Origin: Lepraria neglecta
Taxonomy: Eukaryota; Ascomycota; Lecanoromycetes; Lecanorales; Stereocaulaceae
Assembly: GCA_033220425.1 (NCBI GenBank)
Contig: CM065648.1
Coordinates: forward strand, 1,116,001 to 1,180,000
Direction: 5' to 3'
Length of the DNA stretch: 64,000 bases
The first letter of the stretch is position 1; each line of letters opens with the position of its first letter. The position numbers and the translations under genes were made by a program. This document shows, one piece after another, positions 10,851 to 21,886 of this stretch. Under the pieces are notes generated by a model that did not search any database, was not told where the DNA came from, and saw nothing but the letters and a program-made list of their open reading frames with translations.

Positions 10851-12472
10851 ATGGCTGCCAAATCAATCCTCGAGGCCGATGGCAAAGCCATCCTCAACTA
10901 CCATCTCACACGAGCGCCAGTCATCAAACCCTCACCTCTACCAGCGTCTGCAACTCACAACCCACCCGCGAAACTCGCCTCCCTCTATTTCCCCGAAAAC
11001 GCCGACATCAAGGGCATACTCGATCAAGCTGAGTCTACATACCCATGGCTACTGGCACCTGGTGCCAAATTCGTAGCCAAGCCAGATCAATTGATCAAGC
11101 GTCGTGGTAAGAGTGGTCTCTTGGCGCTCAATAAGACATGGCCCGAAGCAAAAGAATGGATCCAAGCGCGTGCAGGGAAGGAACAACAAGTCGAAACCGT
11201 AAAAGGCTATCTCAGGCAATTCCTTGTTGAGTCTTTTGTACCGCATCCTGAGGGCACCGAATACTACATCAACATCAACTCCGTGCGAGACGTAAGTTTA
11301 TCCTCCTCAATTTCGAAGCACGGGTTTTCGGGGCTTCACAGAAAAATTCGAAATCCGTCATAGATACTGGATGTCTTTGCAAGATTTCAGCTAATCTGAA
11401 ATCTACAGGGCGACTGGATTCTGTTCACTCACGAAGGTGGTGTGGATGTTGGTGATGTCGACGCTAAAGCCGAAAAGCTCCTCATTCCCGTGGATCTTTC
11501 CCAATACCCATCGAACGATGAGATCGCTGCCACCTTGCTAAAGAAAGTGCCGAAAGGAGTTCACAAGGTCCTCATTGATTTCATCTCAAGACTTTATGCG
11601 GTCTACGTTGACTGCCAATTTACTTACCTCGAGATCAACCCCCTCGTCGTCATCCCCAACGCTGAAGGTACTTCCGCCGAAGTCCACTTCCTCGATCTTG
11701 CAGCCAAGCTTGACCAGACCGCCGAGTTCGAATGCGGTGTCAAATGGGCTGTTGCTCGAGGGCCAGCTGCCCTCGGCCAACCGATAGCCAAGACCGACAA
11801 AGTTAGCATTGATGCAGGCCCACCTATGGAATTCCCCGCGCCTTTCGGACGTGAGATGAGCAAGGAAGAATCATACATTGCTGAGCTGGATGCCAAGACC
11901 GGTGCCTCGCTCAAGCTCACAGTGTTGAACTCGCAAGGTCGCATCTGGACATTGGTCGCTGGTGGTGGTGCATCTGTCGTCTACGCTGATGCCATTGCCT
12001 CCGCGGGCTTTTCAGACGAACTCGCCAACTACGGCGAGTACTCTGGTGCTCCAACCGAGACTCAAACATACTACTATGCTCGTACCGTTTTGGACCTCAT
12101 GCTACGCGCGCCAATGCACCCTGAGGGCAAGGTCCTCTTCATCGGTGGTGGTATTGCCAACTTCACTAATGTAAGTATTTTCTGCTTTGAAATGGCAATA
12201 CACTTGCTAATTTGTCATTCTAGGTCGCCTCGACATTCAAAGGCGTCATTCGTGCCCTGAGAGAATTTGCGCCTACGTTGATCGAGCACAAGGTCTCCAT
12301 CTGGGTCCGCCGCGCTGGACCTAATTTCCAAGAAGGCTTGAAGAACATCAAGGCTGTTGGTGAGGAGCTCAAGTTGAACATGCATGTGTACGGCCCAGAT
12401 ATGCACGTTAGCGGCATCGTGCCCTTGGCTCTAACTGGCAAGACTACCCATGTCAAGGAGTTCGTCAATTAG
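10851..12472 (+). CDS. acl2: ATP-citrate lyase subunit 2 (ATP-grasp / CCS-beta plus citrate-binding domain)
   Basis: Partner subunit of ACL1, equivalent to the N-terminal part of animal ACLY. Exons 10851-11291, 11409-12170 and 12224-12472 give 483 residues, the family norm. The start [15 protein letters not shown] is typical. The ATP-grasp domain includes [18 protein letters not shown] and the metal/nucleotide segment [11 protein letters not shown]. The citrate-binding domain contains [17 protein letters not shown] and [20 protein letters not shown], the latter spanning intron 2. The protein ends in [19 protein letters not shown]. The introns are 117 and 53 bp with consensus GTAAGT donors. 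The gene is transcribed away from acl1 from the shared promoter. Confidence 0.97.
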
Positions 12473-12911
12473 ATGGTTTGCGAAACATAGAGGGTTGCAA
12501 TTTTGTACGGCGTTCTAAGTTGCAGCAGAGGTCTTTCTCAATGCTGTGAATGCGATAGAAAGCTGTGCTTTGGTGTTTTACTCGCTTTCCTCATGGGCAT
12601 TGGGGCATTGGAGGTTAGGCAATGTACAAAAGAAATTTCATCCTTTGCAGGCTTCGAGTCCCAACACTTGTGGCAATTCATATAGAAATCTCACCATGTT
12701 GAACGTCATACCACTTTTTCATTTGCTGCGATGCCTTTTTTTTTGGAGTGGGGATTTGCCTCTACGGCCGTAAGTCATGCGGGTTTGAAACAGTGAATTT
12801 CTCCGTTACGTAGAAAGATGGTGGCACAAGGCCTTTCTCCGCTGTGCGTGTTTCTACCTTAAAAGTACTCGCTGCTAGGACAAGTTTCACATCAGCGGCT
12901 GCAATGTAATA
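12473..12911. other. intergenic region
   Basis: 439 bp between acl2 and the next gene. Open frames here have no family character. It probably carries the acl2 3' UTR and the next promoter. Confidence 0.45.
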
Positions 12912-13882
12912 ATGAACCTCCCTACTCTTCTACGGAAGTTCATACTTATCGCGACAGCTCATCTCAATGATTATGCTGATACTTCCAATGTAAGCAGTGA
13001 CACCAACCTCTGCTACATTGCTAACATGACTGCTCTACTAATAACTCCACGTAATAGCAACCCCATGCTTCTGCAACTAGCCTAGTCAGCGCACAACCAG
13101 CGTCCACTCCAACCTCCTCCCCAACGCCCACTACACCACGACCCATCCGCCCCCGCGCCAAAACCACAACCACAGACTTAGGCAACATCCCCACCAGCCT
13201 CATCTACTCAACCACCTCCGCCATCCTCTCGCATTCCGCCAAACCATGGACAACGGTGACATACGAGGACATATATTTTGGAACCATTGAAGTATTTGAT
13301 GGATTAGACACCAGTCTTCCTTATCCTTCCACCACCACACCCACACCAGCATCAGTAAAATCAATCGTATCAAAGTCTTCAAAATCAGCAGCAGCAGCAG
13401 CAGCAGCAGCAGCAAAAGCTTCATTAGAATCGGCTACTCTCTCCTTGCTCGCCTCTCTGTCTTCCGCCTACGTAGCAGCAGCGGCAACACCTTCAGAAAC
13501 CGCCACTACTGCGTCATATTACCCTAGGCCGATGGCGTCTGGTCCTATTAGTGTGGCGCCGGGATCTACGAGCCCGGTGCTGAATCTGGCTGCTTGTCGG
13601 ACTGCCACGGATTTGGATGGGTGTATTGTTAGTGCTGAGAGTGCATTGTTGTTGACTGGTGGGCAGGGGGTGAGTAGTACAAGTGGGATTTTTAGTGAGG
13701 GGACGCCGACGACGGTCACGATGCCGTATCTTGGGGCTGTGGTGGCGAAGGGGAAGGCTACGTTTGTGGTGGGTGGGGAGGAGAGTGGAGGGGGGAGGAG
13801 TAGGTGGAGGGTGGAGTTGGGATTGGGTTTGTGGCTTGGGTTCGTGGTTATTGGGGGATGGTTGTTTGTATTAGTGCTGTAA
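12912..13882 (+). CDS. Ala/Ser/Thr-rich surface or secreted protein, C-terminal hydrophobic tail
   Basis: I do not recognise a family. Two exons, 12912-12989 and 13058-13882, give 300 residues; the 68-bp intron has GTAAGC...AATAG and exons join in phase 0. The N-terminus MNLPTLLRKFILIATAHL is a weak signal-peptide candidate. The body is rich in Pro, Thr, Ser and Ala, with a nine-residue poly-Ala coded by a CAG/GCA microsatellite, and has a small Cys pair (NLAACRTATDLDGCIVS). The last 20 residues are strongly hydrophobic (LGLWLGFVVIGGWLFVLVL), consistent with a GPI-anchor signal or a single membrane span. The coding strand is strikingly C-rich in the first half and G-rich in the second (see findings). 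The length, intron and hydrophobic ends argue for a real gene. Confidence 0.6.
13386..13414 (+). repeat. CAG/GCA trinucleotide microsatellite
   Basis: About nine tandem CAG units within the preceding gene, read there as poly-Ala. The opposite strand reads as poly-Leu, which creates a spurious Leu-rich open frame. Confidence 0.85.
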
Positions 13883-14305
13883 AGTTCAGGGAGCAAGGGA
13901 AGGTAATTCTTTTAGGGTATATGGAATGGGCGCTGTTTTGGGTATCTTATGCTATGATGACACACATGCTCGCGGAGAATGCTGGCAGAGTGCTAGCGTC
14001 GTTGCAATGCTGTAATAAGTGAACTCGATGCTGTCTCCCGTCTCTCGAACCTCTCGTTATCTCGAAATATGCAGAGCAGTAGCCTAGTGTGCCCGTCAGA
14101 CGCCGTGGCCTCAAGACAAGCGTGATAGGGAGTATGCAGCGTTATTTCTGTATCCATCCCAAGAGACCGATCAAAACGGCTGTCCTTGGTGTGCGACAAC
14201 GGTAGCCTGCCAAAAGCGTAGCCGGCTTTTTGTAAGGCGGTCGCAGTGTATCTAACGATCATTGTCGAGTCGGCTGGGGAGGGCTCTGGATTAGCTCTGT
14301 CAGCT
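13883..14305. other. intergenic region between convergent genes
   Basis: 423 bp between the Ala/Ser-rich protein gene and the TilS-like gene. No coding or structural signal is supported. Confidence 0.45.
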
Positions 14306-16400
14306 TTAGTCATTCCAGGTGGTCACGACATCTCGATTCCTGTGTATAATATTGTTATCGTTGTCAAAAAGATACCCCAACGAAACCCGTTTGTAGCGCA
14401 CTTCCCAATCGACTTTTCTATTCCCATTTTCATCATTGATATCTAAAATCCCGTCACGTCCCAATGTCGGCAAGACAAGCACTTTCCCCAGCTTTTGGCG
14501 ATCGTTGGGGCATTCCGAGATGGTTGGGAGTGTCCACCGCACTTTGTCCGGGGCTGTACTTGCGAGAAATCTGCAGAAAGTCTTCCATCGATCATGTGAA
14601 ATCGTGGCTGCAATGGATTGAAGGTCTGAGGCCTGCAATGGCCGCACGACGAGGGCGTGGGATGAGCAGTTCAATACTCGAATCCAGTAACGTCCGTCCC
14701 ATAGTTGCCAAGGGGACCATGGAGATGCATTCGACATAGGATACGTTTGTGGTGGCGCTACATCGCCCGCAATGAGGGTATGTGAGTCACTCACGGATGG
14801 GGATATCGTGAGCGTTGGTAGGTCACCCGAGTACGGTTGGCGTGTCAATTTCCAGACATAGTCTGGATCCAACTCGTTCAACTCCGGTCGTGGTTCTTTG
14901 AATGAACTATGGCCAGACCGAGGCCGTTGCTGCGACAAGGGCCAGGCTAGACGTTGAAACCGTACACCGCCAGCTGTCAAGCCTGTAGGCTGATGCTTCC
15001 TGTTGGAATCATCCTTGAGGTCGCGCAAATTGGGAAATATTGACAGCACTGCATATTTGAGGCTTTGCACAGACGTTTCATCTTGTGGAGAGACGATGTT
15101 GACCATTTGTCGTAGCAGTAAAGCAGCCCTTATACGAGCCTTTTTCAGATAATTCTCCATTGACTGTTGGGAGACATCTGTGTTCATTGTCCGTTTTAGC
15201 AATCTCACGACTAGCGCGCTAGAACGCACATCGAATAGCAAGATGTCGCAGTTGGCGAATAGTTTGCTGCTAGTAGAGATACTTTTTGCGAAGAAGTCGG
15301 CCTTGCGCCGAGCAAGCCGCAGCGTCGACTCTTTTCGAAGAGCTTTCGGAAGTCTAGAAGTTTGTAACAGCTCTCGAATTGCGTTGCGCGGTGTCCTCCA
15401 AGTGTCCTTGTTCGTCTCGTCCTCTATCCAGCGCACCGAATGGGCGCGACAAGTCTCCACAAGCCTATCCTTGCTGAATGCCAAAAGTGGTCTGATTACC
15501 CTAACGCCGCCGCCCTCGAATGTCCGATCTGAGCTAAGCATGCGCGTTTGTGACTCGGCATGAGGTGTTGATGGAAGGTCCTGCCGCTGGCTCTCAAGCC
15601 GTTCGAGTGTGAAAGCGACCGATTCGAATTTTCCGCTCTCATGGACGCCGTGAACTCCCCAGCATTCAGGTATGTTGCCATGAGCCTGCATTCCTCGTAG
15701 TCCATTATCCCTCTGCCCATAAGCCAGTCTCATCAAGACAGTCTCGGCTTGATCGTCCTGGTGGTGGCCGAGTAGAAGAGTGTCAATACGCGAGTCGCGG
15801 CAAGCAGTCCCTAGTGCTCGATAGCGGAGTGTACGTGCTTGAGTCTCAAAATCTGGAAGGTCCAAGGGCTTAACACTGGGCGGCCATGTCAATCGTATTA
15901 TGAGTGGGTGAAGGCCTTATCAATTAGTGATAGTCCAGAGCGCTGGATGATAATATGATACCCATGAAGAATAGCCGGTCACGAACACGTTGGGCCTCGA
16001 AGGCGCTGCCTTCACGGGCATCGTGATCAATGATATATGCTTTGAAGTGGAAATCCCACTGCTGTTTAGCAGGGGGATGTAGCGTCAGGCCACTGCAGAG
16101 TTGGGCCAAGGCCATGGAATCCACGCCACCACTGACAGCAATGCCTATCCATTGTCAGCTACAGCTGAAATTCTTGCCAGGAACCGGCTTTGAAATACCA
16201 ATGCGGGCTCCTTTGCGTTGCCGCGTTTTATATTCTGCGAGTCGAAACTCTTGTGTAAAGGCATCGTAGAACTCGGCGTAGCTAATCTTTGGGAGACCTC
16301 GTAACGCAGGTGAGCTCCTCCTGAACATCGGAATGCAATGACCATCCTCGTGTCTAGAGAAGATATGTTGATTGTAAGTCGGGAAGCTGCAAGGCGCCAA
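14306..16400 (-). CDS. tRNA(Ile)-lysidine synthase-like PP-loop ATPase (TilS/MesJ family)
   Basis: TilS enzymes use ATP to attach lysine to cytidine 34 of tRNA-Ile; a nuclear fungal copy is expected to serve mitochondria (inference). Exons on the minus strand are 16400-16199, 16144-15962 and 15915-14306, giving 664 residues. The PP-loop IAVSGGVDSMAL is created at the exon 1/2 junction, where exon 1 supplies ARIG. It is followed by the Asp-containing IIDHDAREGSAFEAQRVRDRL and by LLLGHHQDDQAETVLMRL, the second ATPase signature. The long C-terminal half is family-typical in position but poorly conserved. The start is uncertain; a Met at 16328 is an alternative to 16400. The introns are only 54 and 46 bp. 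Divergent from the SAM carrier gene. Confidence 0.88.
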
Positions 16401-16647
16401 GCCGAAAGAACGTCCCTTTAGGGCTAGGGCTATCTCCCAAGGCCCAGGACCGGAAGGCTGATGAGTGAAAGCAATCTTTTCTCCCGATCCGCATGTACTC
16501 TTTCAAGTTTACAACAATGATAGGACCAATCGCTCAGAGTTACTTTGCGTTAACCGGATTGACGTCTCGAGAAGACAACATGACTGTCATCTTGCATTCC
16601 CGACCCTCCTCCAAGCTCTCCCGGTAACAATCCGAGCGCCGTCAACA

Positions 16648-17629
16648 ATGCAAGCTCCAACCTCCAAAGCCAATGTCGAATCCCCCTTCGCACGCGCTCT
16701 CCTCGTAAGCCCAACCTCCCAATTCACCCTCCCAGTCCCTCCATCACCATCTAGCCCCTCAAACACCTCACTAACCCCCCTTCTCCCCCCAGGCAGGCGC
16801 CCTAGCAGGCACAACAGTTGACCTCTCCCTCTACCCAATCGACACACTAAAAACGCGTCTCCAATCCCGAACTGGCTTCTACGCCTCCGGCGGCTTCCGC
16901 GGTATCTACGCTGGTGTCGGTTCCGCCCTAATCGGCTCAGCGCCAGGCGCGGCGCTATTTTTCGTCAGCTATGAGGGCATAAAAGTTGCACTTAAGAAGG
17001 CGCGAGAAGGGGATGATTACGGCTCTGGAGGAAGAGGGAGAGAGTGGGTTAAAGGAGAGTGGTCAGAGCCACTAGAACACATGGCAGCAGCGTCCGCAGG
17101 AGAAGTCGCAGCCTGCGCCGTCCGCGTCCCAACAGAAGTAATCAAGCAGCGCGCCCAAGCCCTCCAACACTCCTCCTCCCTCTCCGCCCTCCGGCACATA
17201 CTCTCCCAGCGCTCCACAATCGGCGTCCTAGGCGTATGGAGAGAAATGTACCGCGGCTGGTCCATAACAATAATGCGCGAAGTCCCTTTCACCGTAATCC
17301 AATTCCCTTTATGGGAAGGGCTCAAAGAATGGCGGCGCCGCACGAGTGGACAGCAGAGCATTAGTGGGGCAGAGAGCGCGGTGTTTGGGAGTGTGAGTGG
17401 GGCTATTGCGGCGGGGGTGACGACGCCATTGGATGTGTTGAAGACGAGGATGATATTGGCGAGGGAGAGGGTGAGTGTGATGAGGATGTTGGGGAGGGTG
17501 TTGAGGGAGAGTGGGCCGAGGGCGTTTTTTGCGGGGATGGGGCCGAGGGTGCTGTGGATTAGTGCTGGGGGAGCGGTGTTTTTGGGGAGTTATCAGTGGG
17601 CTTGGAATATGATGGCTGAGGAGCGGTGA
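16648..17629 (+). CDS. PET8: mitochondrial S-adenosylmethionine carrier (SLC25 family)
   Basis: Imports S-adenosylmethionine into the mitochondrial matrix in exchange for S-adenosylhomocysteine. Two exons, 16648-16704 and 16793-17629, give 297 residues, in the normal carrier range. Three mitochondrial-carrier repeats are visible: the first signature is YPIDTLKTRLQS, the second VPTEVIKQRAQ, and the third TPLDVLKTRMILA. The SAM-carrier features GGFRGIYAGVGSALIGSAPGAA and the PFTVIQFPLWEGLKEW segment support the subtype. Exon 1 codes only 19 residues. The coding strand is extremely C-rich around 17161-17220 and G-rich around 17461-17520. Divergent from the TilS-like gene (247 bp apart), convergent with the WD40 gene. 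Confidence 0.93.
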
Positions 17630-17790
17630 CATGGATGGGGGTGAGATAGAGGAATGTCTTGCTCCAGGCCGCTGCGCTGTTGAGTGGTGTATGTTGTACA
17701 ATTGTCAATGGTCTAGTGGATACATAGAATACCCAAACAAATGTAATGGATGTTACAGATATCCAGGTTCTAGGCAGCCTCTATATCCAA

Positions 17791-20700
17791 TCAGATAGGC
17801 ATTACAGGCCCAGTCTTCGCTGATGGCTCTTCAGCAGCGTGCTTAGCTATCCTCTTTGCATGCTCTTCTTCGAGTTCAGGCCGCCTCCCATTCGATTTAT
17901 AATACAGAACAACATCACCACCAGTCTTCCAGATGTGGGCTCGTAGAGTTGCAAGCGTGGTATTATGTGTGACCAACTACAAAATCATGTCAGAAAAATT
18001 TGCAACAGACACAAAAAGGGTAAGAAGGTAGCATACTTGGTTTTGACAAAATAATTCTAGATAGTCTTCAGGTTTGAGTGCATTGGGGTCTGGATGCTCA
18101 GGTGGAGATTCGATACGTTCAGCGACGTATGCGAGAATCTTCTTTGCTCGTAGCATACGATTTGCATTGAGTCGGGAGTTTCTGGCTCTCAATCAGTGTC
18201 TCTCCTGCATCCAATGGCGTGAAGACTTACCCGTCAGGACTTGCAATGCTTGGCAAGAGATCTTGGTATGGCAACAGTACAAAAGAGACCTTTGGGATAT
18301 CTTTCGGAGGCATTTGGTTCTATCGAGGTCAGCGATTGCGGCTGTGTTCATCTTTGGGAAAGCGAAAGATACTTTCAGCAAGAGATCACTAAGCCACATA
18401 GGAGCGACCTTCTCTATCAAATCGGCGTCTTGGCCAACAGAGCTTATGGTTCCTCTGTACAGATCTGCTACACCCCCTAAGTCCGGACGTTCGTCTTGAA
18501 TAATGACTGTTGTGTACGGCGGTGGCTTGAGCATAGGCGTTTCATTCAGTGAGCTCGGAGTAATGCCAGATGGAAGATGCTGAGAAGGCTCGTTTTGTGC
18601 TCGTTCTTCATAGTCGTATCTGATCTTCTGTATGCTACCAAAAAAACCATCTTGGATAGTCTTATCCTCCTTTTCTTCGGACTTGTCAGATTCTTCGGAC
18701 TTCTCGTCAACGACTGTAGGCTTCACATCGGTTGATGTTCGTCCCAGCTTCTTGGGAAACTTCATACGAAAGCTTTTGCCAAATAATGAGCTGCTCTCCT
18801 TAGACTTCTCCTCCTTGTCCCCCTCAACAGGCGATTGTGTGGCAGTATCCAAAGAAGGCTCTCCGGGAGTCCTCATTCCATCTGTTGGACTCTTTGGTTG
18901 ATTACCGGATGCAAAGTAGTCGCCTGACCTCTCTGTTGAGGTCCTAGGCTGGCTCAGCTGGGAGGCTCGCTTTTCCAAGACCGTGCCTTCCTCGGCTGTA
19001 GAAGGTCGATTGTTGTTCACAGCGCCATTGAGGGTTGGGGTGGCTGCCCCGATACCCAACCCGGGGGTCATCATATTACCATTCGTTGGTCTCGGTGTGA
19101 TTAGAGTATCGTCCTCGTTCATGGGATCTTGTGGCTCTTGCATTGAGATGACAGGTAGCTTTATGGACGATGGCGCGTTTTCTCTTCGTATACTATCAGG
19201 TTTCGAGCTATTTTTCGAGGTATCAGCCATTAGGTCTTTTCGGAATTTAGCATCGCGGGTAAGTTCTTCTTCGATAAGTCTAGCGAATAAGAAGCGCAAG
19301 ACCCATTTTCCAAGATTTACTGCAGACAAGTTAGCGATTAGCCTGTGCGATGAAGCGCATCGTAGAGGGGATACTCAATGGATCGCAGAAGCATTCAATG
19401 GGAGACTTACTACGCTGATCGTCTCTAAAATCGCAGGCGTTTTCCAGTTCCAATTCGTCTGCGTACATTTCCGCATCGAAGCAGTAATTTTCCTCGAGTA
19501 TGCACGCCAGCCTTCCGGTTCTAGTATCGACTCCACACCAATTGGCAACACTCTCAATCGTATTGACTTCGGGCATAACATCTTCTAGATGCCGTTTGCC
19601 AAAAGATTGTATAGGTACACACTAATGATCAGTCAGTCGGTCACTTTTTCGATATTGTGTAACTTTCGAGAAGCTCCTACCTTCAGAAGATCCCACATCG
19701 TAACTTCGCCCGCGGTGTCCAGCGTTAAGACCCGCCTTCGATCATTTAGCATCACATGCTTGATCAGCCCATTCTGGCCTTCAATGGTCTCCTCCGGAAG
19801 ATCATGGAAAGGTATTGTAATGCCTAGATCTTGATCTGTGACTGCCTCGGACAGTTTCCTCGCACTTGCTCCCGAGTAAATCGTCGAAACCTCGATGTCT
19901 CTTGGCCTTTGGCCTGGAAATGTTGCGTTATTAGAGATGCGTAAAACACAAGAAAGGGGTATTATTGACTTTGCGGTACCGTTGGTCATAGGAGACGAAT
20001 TTGGAGGCGGCGATGGGACCTTGGAAATAGGAGGTGGTGAAGGAACCTTGGAGCGAGAAGCTATGCTGGACCTTTGTTGCTGCCGTATTGGCTCTGGAGA
20101 CTGGACTTCGTTCCTGGTGTCGATATCGTGCCAACGGTTGATACTTGAGCTAGACGTTGCGGTCCAGAAGTAGTCTCCGGCAACAACGACCTTGCTGACT
20201 CCTTCATGCTCTTGGGCAATAGCTAATGACAGGCCTTCATCCATGTCGGCGCAGTTGCGGACATCGGTCTTCGCGACTATTCCTGATCGGTCACTGGAAT
20301 AGAAGAGTGATAGTTGAGGATGGTCCGAATAAAGGGACCAAACACTGTCATTGTGCATTGTCAAAGTATACATGCATCGGCCTGCAGTAATAGACCAGAC
20401 TTTGATTGATTGATCCGAAGAGGCCGTCATGACCGTGTCTCCATCCTCGTTGATTAGAACGTCTCGAATGTTGTCCGTGTGGCCAACAAAGTTTGTAATC
20501 CGTTTTCCAGACTTTGGGTCCCATAATCTGACAATACTTTCTGGTCCTCCGCTTGCCATGATGGAGCCCCGAACACTTAAAGCGTATACAGAACCCTTAG
20601 CACTACTTTCATCTTCCCCAATATCGATGTGTAACTTTTCTCCTCCACCGTTCAGATCCCATAGTCTTATTTTGTGATCTAAGCCTCCAGATGCTACCCA

Positions 20701-21252
20701 ATCCGAATGTGTGCCCGGCGATGCAAGACATTTGACGTAGTCGCTGTGTAGCCCGATGGTGGTTGGTATCTGGCTTTCCTCTGAATGTGGTCGCCATACC
20801 TTGACAGTGATATCCGAGGATGCTGATACCAGTGCCGCGTTGCTCTGAGTGAGCAGAACATCGTTCACCCAGTGAGTATGGGCTTGGATTTGCTGGCGAA
20901 AAGAAGAGGCTTTTGGTCTGGGTCTGGAGGAATCTCCTGGCGAAGATGGAGGGCAATTATCATCGAAGCTGCCTCTGTTCAAGTCCAGATCCAAATCCCA
21001 CGCACAAATCAACCCATCTCGACCGCCGGAATATCTGTCAAGTAGGGTCAGCAATGATCCAGTACCCGTCCGATCCGGCAGAGCTTCTCACAGTATCGAT
21101 CGATCTGTGTCTACTGCCAGACCATTCACTCCGAGACGGTGTCCTCCCGGCGAATTGGCAAGCGGCAGGACTACAAGATTGGTAAGCTTGGGCGTTCGTA
21201 AATTTGGAAAACGCTGACCATAGCTGATGCGTTGGCGGGCCTTGCGCGCCAT
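17791..21252 (-). CDS. WDR48-like WD40 protein with DUF3337 C-terminus
   Basis: This family (human WDR48/UAF1, fission yeast Bun107, budding yeast Duf1) activates ubiquitin-specific proteases. Eight exons on the minus strand, 21252-21219, 21170-21092, 21034-19681, 19621-19411, 19319-18373, 18319-18231, 18181-18037 and 17976-17791, give 1014 residues, every junction in frame. The start [14 protein letters not shown] is built across a 34-bp first exon. WD repeats run through exons 2-3 ([51 protein letters not shown]). After them comes [23 protein letters not shown], then a Ser/Pro-rich disordered stretch, then the conserved C-terminus: [40 protein letters not shown] and [14 protein letters not shown]. 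The first donor is the weaker GTCAGC; the restored RISYVLP supports it. Nothing suggests inactivation. Confidence 0.93.
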
Positions 21253-21886
21253 CTAAAGAAATCTCCCTCATGTGAATTTTCGATGCCGCAGTCCTAGATC
21301 TTTTGAAGGTGCTGATTGTAGCTGTACCTGAGCTTTGTCGAATCTCTGTGCCGCCTTTGATGCTTGGTAGATTTCGGGGATAAGCAGGCCCCTCGGACTA
21401 TCTCCGCACCGATTGGTGCCTGCTGATGGTTGCGAGAAATCCATGTCTCGTGAAGGATGCATCACGAAAGTTATCAAATGGGACTTGTGTGAATCTGATT
21501 GAAAGGAAGGTACAAGTTCTCCGACGCCGATTGGTGGATTCGTTTGTTCTCCTGATCGGGTTTCGTACCAACAACTAGACACTTTGATGACGTGCTGTCA
21601 TGCATAGAAGACCCTTTTCGGTATCCTCATGATAAAGCTATATACTATGTTGTGTTAATACTAACAGTAGAAACATGAATGGTATTTCGTTCTAGCCTCA
21701 AAGACCCATGGTGTGTAGCACATCAGACTCTGAATTCCAAAAACCAATAACCCCCCCCACCCCCCTCTATTGGATATTTCCCTTGTATCACCTCTATCCT
21801 CGTAATGGCTCAATAGCATGATCGCCTGTATCCTCAATCCCTAGTCACAAAAACTCCATGCCGAAAACGCCAAATTGAGGATGCCC
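21253..21886. other. intergenic region between two minus-strand genes
   Basis: 634 bp that must contain the kinase 3' UTR and the WD40 promoter. A minus-strand open frame of about 100 codons (21582-21268) has no recognisable character and is not called. A C-rich tract with one A interruption lies near 21751-21766. Confidence 0.45.

Noticed and set aside
12640-12680. TTCGAGTCCC resembling a tRNA B box
   Set aside because: No A box or cloverleaf pairing around it.
13200-13424. Minus-strand Leu-rich frame
   Set aside because: The poly-Leu comes from the CAG microsatellite read backwards; there is no other support.
21268-21582. Minus-strand frame of 104 codons between the kinase and WD40 genes
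   Set aside because: No domain, no splice partner and no signal sequence; it sits where a promoter is expected.
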